From NCBI GenBank assembly GCA_964642165.1, contig CAZXOC010000299.1, positions 1 through 8,700 of the forward strand: DNA of 8,700 bases, read 5' to 3'. The DNA comes from CAYRVX01 sp964642165. Its GTDB lineage: Bacteria > Planctomycetota > Phycisphaerae > SM23-33. Below, in pieces: positions 1 through 4,141 of this stretch. The first letter of the stretch is position 1; every line of letters starts with the position of its first letter. The translations under genes and the position numbers were made by a program. Below the pieces are notes generated by a model. The model was not told the origin of the DNA. It was given only the letters and a program-made list of their open reading frames with translations, and ran no database searches.

Positions 1-2
1 AT

Positions 3-353
3 CCAGACCCTACGAAGTGGAATTACGTTCCCTCTGCCGGAAACGAACCCTGGGATGTCGGCAGTGGGGTTGAGGAACTCAACGGCACCTATGACATGAT
101 GGGCAACGTCTGGGAGTGGATGGAAAGCCCGTGGACCGGCGGCCATTACACACCCGGTTCCGGACGCAACCTGCGTGGCGGGTCGTTTGACGACCGCGAC
201 TTCTCCCTCACGTCCTTCAGCGTGCTCATCAACAACCCGTACTACGAGTACGGCCTCTTCGGGTTCCGTGTCGCGTCCGAAGTGCCCGAACCGTGCAGTT
301 TGGTGTTGCTCTCGTTAGGCGGCTTGGCGTTGATCAAGAGAAGACGCAGGTAG
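3..353 (+). CDS. SUMF1/FGE-fold surface protein with PEP-CTERM anchor (C-terminal part)
   Basis: The gene enters from the left edge; the 116 visible residues run to a TAG stop at 351-353. The sequence shows hallmarks of the formylglycine-generating-enzyme (SUMF1) fold: YDMMGNVWEW near visible residues 30-39, then LRGGSF, and GFRVAS just before the tail. The tail is a PEP-CTERM sorting signal: VPEP, a hydrophobic stretch (LVLLSLGGLALI) and a basic end KRRRR. In known biology such tails are processed by an exosortase and leave the protein at the cell surface. True FGE enzymes have their two catalytic cysteines between the GGS and GFR blocks. Here that segment contains no cysteine, so sulfatase-activating chemistry is unlikely and a binding or structural role is more plausible (inference). 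The true start lies outside the window. The fold and tail calls are firm; the biological role is unknown. Confidence 0.9.
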   Translation, partial: PDPTKWNYVPSAGNEPWDVGSGVEELNGTYDMMGNVWEWMESPWTGGHYTPGSGRNLRGGSFDDRDFSLTSFSVLINNPYYEYGLFGFRVASEVPEPCSLVLLSLGGLALIKRRRR

Positions 354-656
354 GCACTTCTCTTACCCTTTCAAGGAGGCGGCGATACCTGCCCCCCCTG
401 TTATCTTGGGCGGATCCGGGGCAGCCTGCCTTTCTACGCATCGCGGTCTCCTCCCCGGAGAGGCCCGTCCAGGCATGGTCCTCCCCAAGGACCTCCTGGG
501 CGCAAGCGGCGGAGGGGGGAGGGCGCATCGCGGTCAGGAGCGGATCGCAGTCAGGCTCCCTGTCGCGATGCTTGCAGGGCTGCTTTCCCGCCCTGGTCTC
601 GTCGTCCGCGGGGGCTGCGGGACGCGGCGGGCCCGCTGATTCGCGACTCGGCCATC
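354..656. other. Gene-poor G+C-rich spacer
   Basis: No convincing gene is visible between the PEP-CTERM protein and the methyltransferase remnant. The plus frame that contains the remnant stays open back to 354, but its translation is arginine- and proline-rich and shows no recognisable motif before about 640. A short imperfect tandem duplication is present at 524-540 and 541-557 (CGCATCGCGGTCAGG against CGGATCGCAGTCAGG). No clear terminator hairpin was seen after the stop at 353. Confidence 0.5.
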
Positions 657-959
657 ATGGCGCGGGCGGCGAAGGACGCGAAGCTCAAGAGGCGGACGCT
701 GACGAAGCTGTACAACGAGCGCCCGACGTGGCGGAAGCCGGCCCACCGGGAGCTGGACGCGGCCGTCCTGGCCGCCTACGCCGCCACCGACTCCACCGGC
801 GACTGGCGCGAGGGCTGGGCGAACGTCTGGTTCGACACCGCCGCCGGCCGGCCCCTCCCCGAAGGCCACCCCGTCGCCGACCGCCGAGCCGCCACGGACC
901 AGAACGTCCTGGCCAATCTGCTGCGGCTGAACCTGGCAAGGGCGGCGGCGGCGCACTGA
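657..959 (+). pseudogene. C-terminal remnant of a restriction-type DNA methyltransferase
   Basis: The 100-residue translation contains LKRRTLTKLYNERPTW, then AHRELDAAVLAAYAATD, and ends with DQNVLANLLRLNLARA. I recognise this as the extreme C-terminus of large adenine-specific DNA methyltransferases of the type IIG/COG1002 kind, which usually end with a KRTLTNLYNxRPTW, LDxAVxAAYGW and LLxLN pattern. The SAM-binding and NPPY catalytic motifs are absent. The reading frame continues upstream of the ATG (the residues before it read LIRDSAI), so that ATG is probably internal to the old gene; it has no clear ribosome binding site. The piece is best read as a decayed fragment left after deletion. 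The alternative is a short free-standing gene of unknown function. Family recognition is from memory and has not been searched. Confidence 0.5.
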
Positions 960-980
960 CCGATCCGCAGAGGCGAGAGC

Positions 981-1002
981 GAGAAACCAGCCTGACCCGA
1001 AT
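981..1002 (+). repeat. Fragment matching the end of the dispersed repeat
   Basis: The string GAGAAACCAGCCTGACCCGA closely matches the 3' end of repeat copy B on the minus strand (GAGAAACCAGCCTGACGCCGA). The 12-mer CCAGCCTGACCC occurs here at 987-998 and again at 1220-1231. This suggests that the gap between the methyltransferase remnant and repeat copy A is built from broken repeat pieces. Confidence 0.4.
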
Positions 1003-1254
1003 ACCGTTGACTTAAGCGGTAAGCCATTTCAGAAAAATAATTTGGGCTCTCGGCCTTGCGCTCCGATGACCGGGGGACGGGACGCCATTCTGGCGAGAGC
1101 GCGTGGATTCACGAGGAAACGGCCGCGCGACCACCGGCTGCCCCATGGCAAGGGCGCTGCATCTAGAGAATCGTAATGACTGTTTTGCCAGACGGTTACG
1201 TCCTTAAGTCAATGGCATTCCAGCCTGACCCACATTCCGCCCGCCGAGAGTTAA
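1003..1254. other. Non-coding spacer upstream of repeat copy A
   Basis: No gene with convincing protein features is visible. An ATG-initiated frame from 1176 runs through the following repeat to 1583, but its translation is arginine-rich and follows the repeat sequence. An 8-base inverted pair, GGCATTCC at 1214-1221 and GGAATGCC at 1268-1275, brackets a 46-base loop immediately before repeat copy A and could mark an element boundary. Confidence 0.4.
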
Positions 1255-1270
1255 GTATGCTGTCCCCGGA

Positions 1271-1484
1271 ATGCCGACGGCAGCGACGCCTCGGTGCATC
1301 CGCGGCACGGGAAGAGGATCATGGGCTACGGGGAGTTTACTCGCGCCCGCGCAGCCGGCAGGCCAAGCGCCGCCGCGCCCGGAGGCGCATCGGAGACGGA
1401 GCCGCGCTCGCCCGCGCTTCAGGGACGCGGGACAAGCCCGCAGGCGACCCGGCCAGGCCGAAGAAGCAGCCCGACCCCGATTCC
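1271..1484 (+). repeat. Dispersed repeat, copy A (about 210 bases)
   Basis: This stretch aligns by eye over its whole length with the reverse complement of 3090-3300. Shared blocks in order are GCGGCACGGGAAGA (copy B: CCGGCACGGGAAGA), ACGGGGAGTTTACTCGCGC (copy B: ACGGGGAGTTCACCCGCGC), GCCGGCAGG, CCCGGAGGCGCATCGGAGACG, GCGCTTC, CCCGCAGG, and an ending close to CAGCCCGACCCCGATTCC. The copies differ by scattered substitutions and small indels. Both can be translated as a GEFTRA-containing peptide, but the reading frames are not kept to comparable ends, so I treat this as a repeat and not as a gene. GTATGCTGTCCCCGGAAT lies just before it (1255-1272) and the similar GTATTGTGTCCCCCGAAC just after it (1517-1534). 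Confidence 0.75.
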
Positions 1485-1492
1485 CCTTGTCA

Positions 1493-1524
1493 AGAGATAG
1501 GTATCGTGAGAGATAGGTATTGTG
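1493..1524 (+). repeat. 16-base tandem duplication at the end of repeat copy A
   Basis: AGAGATAGGTATCGTG (1493-1508) is followed directly by AGAGATAGGTATTGTG (1509-1524), with one mismatch in 16. The second unit runs into GTCCCCCGAAC, which resembles the GTCCCCGGAAT block on the left side of copy A. The duplication sits at the outer edge of the repeat and may be part of its terminus. Confidence 0.7.
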
Positions 1525-1572
1525 TCCCCCGAACCGAAGGCGACGGCTGGCGGGCTCGATTCTCCGTCTCCA

Positions 1573-2772
1573 TCAGGGGCTGACTGAACCGGGCCCCTGC
1601 ACTGACCCCCCTCGGTGTTGAGCTCTGGGACGTGCCATGATAGCTGCGAGGAACAGGAAGAAACATAGGACCAGGTATCCCACGCTGAGGACGATCACCG
1701 GCTCCACTCCTCCCCATTCTTTGCCAATGTCATCTGCGCGGGCGAAGCTGCTCAGCATCAAGACCAAAGAGACAGGACCCATGAAGAACAGCAGGACACC
1801 CGCAAGGACGACCCTGAGCCACAACGGGAAGAGAAGCTTCCTTGTCTCTCTTGCGAAACACTTACGCTGAAGAACCCAATAGACAAGAAACGGCGTGGAG
1901 AGCAACACCAGAACAGCCCACGCAACGACTACCGGCTTTCCCCGCCAGAAGATGACCCCGGCCGAATTGCCCAGAGCCAGATTGCCACCTAGAATCAGGG
2001 CTGGAATTGCGCAGACAACACAAGCGATGACATAGAAGACGACTAAGCAACCCAGTTCAAATGGACCAAGAAGCATCTCTAGACATCTCTTCTTCGCTGC
2101 TTCTGCCTTTCGGCGAAGGTGCTCATCAGAGAACGGACTCTGTAGAATGGCGTTCAGGTCGCCCAGTACTTGTTCCACCGCTGCCGTTTCCTTGGCGATT
2201 TTCGCCCTGAGCACCTCGTCCTGTTTTCTGGCCTTGCCTGCGCGTTTCAATTCAACCAACGCTGTATGGCTTTCGACGCGCCAGGCCGCCAGCCAGTACC
2301 GCCTGTAAAGCCCAGCGAGGGACTGCGGTTCACCTTCGGAGGCAATCCTCTCCGAGAGCAACCTCATATTCTCAGCCCGTTTTTCGCGCCTCCCACGCAA
2401 GCCTGGAAGGTCTCTGTTCACGTCGCTGAAGATATCTTGAATGGGAAGCAGCATGACAAGAACGTATACGGCCGGGGGGATCATCATGGCGGGAAAAACA
2501 CTCGCTCCCCATGGGAGCCCACAGAATAGACTAACCCAAGATCCAACGAATCCAATGGGAAACATGATCAAAATCGCTGCGCCTACTGGAATGAAGCCAG
2601 TTGCTACTCCGGGCGGGATATACAATCCTGCGCGATCATCGCGTGACCACTCATAGCGCCGACCATAGTGCAGCCAGAACCAGACCCTATGGTTGATGCA
2701 ACGCAACACGACCCCAAGAATAGCACTGGCGATCGCGAACACTACCCACAGGAGGAGCATTCCCGGCGTCAT
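1573..2772 (-). CDS. Multi-pass membrane protein of unknown function
   Basis: The protein has 399 residues from the ATG at 2772. A longer frame reaches back to 3003, but the ATG at 2772 has a good GGGAG ribosome site (2780-2784, gap 7), the upstream part is arginine- and proline-rich, and the first membrane segment starts right after this methionine. Hydrophobic segments lie near residues 4-24, 58-85, 90-112, 237-262, 280-302, 316-341 and 358-380. Between the third and fourth is a charged, probably helical or coiled-coil region of about 120 residues (113-235), rich in Lys, Arg, Glu and Ala. I recognise no family, catalytic motif or signature. Base composition is lower in G+C than in the neighbours: 1981-2040 has 29 G/C of 60, against 42 of 60 at 5881-5940. 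Together with inverted repeat copies on both sides, this suggests the gene arrived from elsewhere (inference). That it is a real gene is likely; its function is unknown. Confidence 0.8.
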   Translation of the reverse strand: MTPGMLLLWVVFAIASAILGVVLRCINHRVWFWLHYGRRYEWSRDDRAGLYIPPGVATGFIPVGAAILIMFPIGFVGSWVSLFCGLPWGASVFPAMMIPPAVYVLVMLLPIQDIFSDVNRDLPGLRGRREKRAENMRLLSERIASEGEPQSLAGLYRRYWLAAWRVESHTALVELKRAGKARKQDEVLRAKIAKETAAVEQVLGDLNAILQSPFSDEHLRRKAEAAKKRCLEMLLGPFELGCLVVFYVIACVVCAIPALILGGNLALGNSAGVIFWRGKPVVVAWAVLVLLSTPFLVYWVLQRKCFARETRKLLFPLWLRVVLAGVLLFFMGPVSLVLMLSSFARADDIGKEWGGVEPVIVLSVGYLVLCFFLFLAAIMARPRAQHRGGSVQGPGSVSP

Positions 2773-2779
2773 GATGAGT

Positions 2780-2784
2780 CTCCC
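2780..2784 (-). promoter_or_regulatory. Ribosome binding site of the membrane protein gene
   Basis: On the minus strand GGGAG precedes the ATG at 2772 with a 7-base gap. It supports this start over the upstream in-frame ATG at 3003. Confidence 0.6.
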
Positions 2785-2875
2785 AACATGCCCAGGTTCC
2801 CGAAGATCTCGGGGCCACCATGCCTCGTTCGGTTTCAGCCTCGCGCTCGGCTTCCGCCGGCGGAGCAGCCGGCCC

Positions 2876-2910
2876 AAGATTCCGGGCAAGATTCCGGGGA
2901 CGCCATACGC
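2876..2910 (-). repeat. Short repeat block related to the motif flanking copy A
   Basis: On the minus strand 2910-2891 reads GCGTATGGCGTCCCCGGAAT, close to GTATGCTGTCCCCGGAAT at 1255-1272. It overlaps a 12-base tandem duplication seen on the plus strand: AAGATTCCGGGC at 2876-2887 and AAGATTCCGGGG at 2888-2899. It lies between repeat copy B and the membrane protein gene and is probably another part of the same repeat family. Confidence 0.5.
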
Positions 2911-3089
2911 AATTCGGTTTGGCTTCCGGCTTGGCCTTGGGATTTGGGCCCGGCTTGCGCGGCGGGAGCGTTCGTCCCAGCAACGCCTCGACTTTCTCCA
3001 CAAACGACCGGCCGCCCGGCGGTCGGCCCGTCGCCTCGGGCCGGTGCATTGCCTCGGGCAAAGCCGCCGCCGTCGAGCCCAGCAGGTGC

Positions 3090-3300
3090 AGAATCGGCGT
3101 CAGGCTGGTTTCTCGGGCGGGGCGGGCGACCTGCGGGGTGGTGCCGCCTCCCGGAAGCGCGCGCAGGGGCAACTGCGTCTCCGGTGCGCCTCCGGGAACC
3201 AACGCCATTGGCCCTGCCGGCCGCGCGGGTGAACTCCCCGTGGGTCATGGCTGTCTTCCCGTGCCGGCGATGCGCCAGGGCCCCAAGGCCGTCGGGGCAT
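3090..3300 (-). repeat. Dispersed repeat, copy B (inverted relative to copy A)
   Basis: The minus strand from 3300 down to 3090 aligns with copy A over about 210 bases. It holds CCGGCACGGGAAGA, then ACGGGGAGTTCACCCGCGC, GGCCGGCAGGGCCAATGGCG, CCCGGAGGCGCACCGGAGACG, GCGCTTCCGGGAGGCGG, CCCCGCAGG and CAGCCTGACGCCGATTC. Copies A and B face each other across the membrane protein gene. Overlapping frames exist on both strands here (for example minus 3248-2835), all biased to Arg, Pro, Gly and Ala, and I do not regard them as genes. Confidence 0.75.
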
Positions 3301-3589
3301 CGCGGCTGTCAGCTATCCTAGCGAGTCCGAGGGGATTTGGCAAGGCCGCGCGCCGATCGGCGTGGCGAGGAGGCAGCCTGTCCCGCCCGCGCTTGGCTGA
3401 CTCGCGATCGTGCCTCGCACGTGGCGCCGGGCCTGCCCCCCCCTGCCCGTCGGCCACCCGTGCGCCGGCCGTCGCGGCCGGGCGCTGTGAGGGCGGCGGA
3501 CAGCGCGGCGCCTTGCGCGACACCGCCGGCGTCGGCCCCCTTCCGGAGTGCGGCCGGCGGAGGCCGGCTCAGGACGCGGAATTCGCCTA
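3301..3589. other. G+C-rich non-coding spacer
   Basis: Open frames exist on both strands, but they are Arg/Pro/Ala/Gly-rich, overlap one another and show no domain, so they look like high-G+C artefacts. No RNA gene or terminator was recognised. Confidence 0.4.
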
Positions 3590-3646
3590 ACATTTTGTAC
3601 ACAAAGGCGTTACGGACAATTGGGCCTTCGAGGGCGGCGGCAAACA

Positions 3647-3681
3647 GGCTGATTGTCCAAAAAGGGGCTGATTGTCCAAAA
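3647..3681 (+). repeat. Direct repeat of a 16-base box, possible operator
   Basis: The identical 16-mer GGCTGATTGTCCAAAA occurs at 3647-3662 and 3666-3681, a spacing of 19 bases start to start. An inverted core GGACAA lies at 3614-3619, and a related GATTGGACAGTTTTG lies at 3748-3762. The boxes are in the only AT-rich part of the intergenic region (about 3590-3770), which also holds TATAAT at 3701-3706. A regulator-binding site controlling the downstream cytochrome gene is possible, but the gene starts more than 400 bases away. A remnant of a mobile element is an alternative. Confidence 0.4.
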
Positions 3682-4141
3682 TCTGCACAATGGAAGTATT
3701 TATAATATAAGAGTATACGGCGATTTCGGCCCTCAGGGAAGCCCCAGGATTGGACAGTTTTGACACAATCGATAAGGACTTATGGCCGTTTCCCGGGGCG
3801 CGGCTGGAGGCGTGAGAATTCCGCCGGAAAGCCCAAAAAGTGTCGCGCAACGGCGCGCTCAGGCCCCAGGCTACCTGCAAGAACGCCGGAACAGTTGCTT
3901 GAGGAAGCAGAGAGTAGAAGGGGGACCGCAGGAGAGCCGGCCGGACCAGACGAACTCCGCCGCCGAGGATGGACGCGTCCCGGCGTCGGCCGAAGCCGCA
4001 TCCAGGCCTGGTTCGGATCAAGGGTGCACTTTCCCGCTTGTCCCTCAGCCGTGCCTCATGAACAATGCGGGCTGATGGACCTCGCTGCCCGCAGTGAAGT
4101 ACAGTGTGAGCCGACATCGTGTTCTTGCGAAAGGGCTCGCG
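3682..4141. other. Upstream region of the HzsA-related gene
   Basis: TATAAT at 3701-3706 is a possible -10 box, but no good -35 box lies at the usual distance. TTGACA at 3760-3765 has no matching -10 box. A 97-codon frame from 3782 to 4075 has an AAGGA only 3 bases before its ATG and a translation without recognisable features, so it is not called as a gene. The rest is G+C-rich sequence in which I see no riboswitch or structured RNA. Confidence 0.35.
4130..4135 (+). promoter_or_regulatory. Ribosome binding site of the HzsA-related gene
   Basis: AAAGGG lies 6 bases before the ATG at 4142. It favours this start over the in-frame GTG at 4094 and the ATG at 4190. Confidence 0.5.

Noticed and set aside
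1176..1583. 135-codon plus-strand frame
   Set aside because: It runs through repeat copy A and the 16-base duplication. The translation is Arg/Ala/Pro-rich, and the aligned copy B does not preserve comparable frame ends.
2773..3003. N-terminal extension of the membrane protein to the ATG at 3003
   Set aside because: The extension is basic and proline-rich and covers repeat-like sequence (2876-2910). The ATG at 2772 has a good GGGAG site and directly precedes the first membrane segment.
3583..3618. attC-like (integron) site around GCCTAAC and GCGTTACGG
   Set aside because: The left core fits RYYYAAC, but the right side does not fit GTTRRRY, and the arms do not pair as an attC hairpin. No integrase or cassette array is present.
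4094..4141. GTG start at 4094 for the HzsA-related gene
   Set aside because: No clear ribosome site was seen there. The ATG at 4142 has AAAGGG at a 6-base gap and gives a normal signal peptide.
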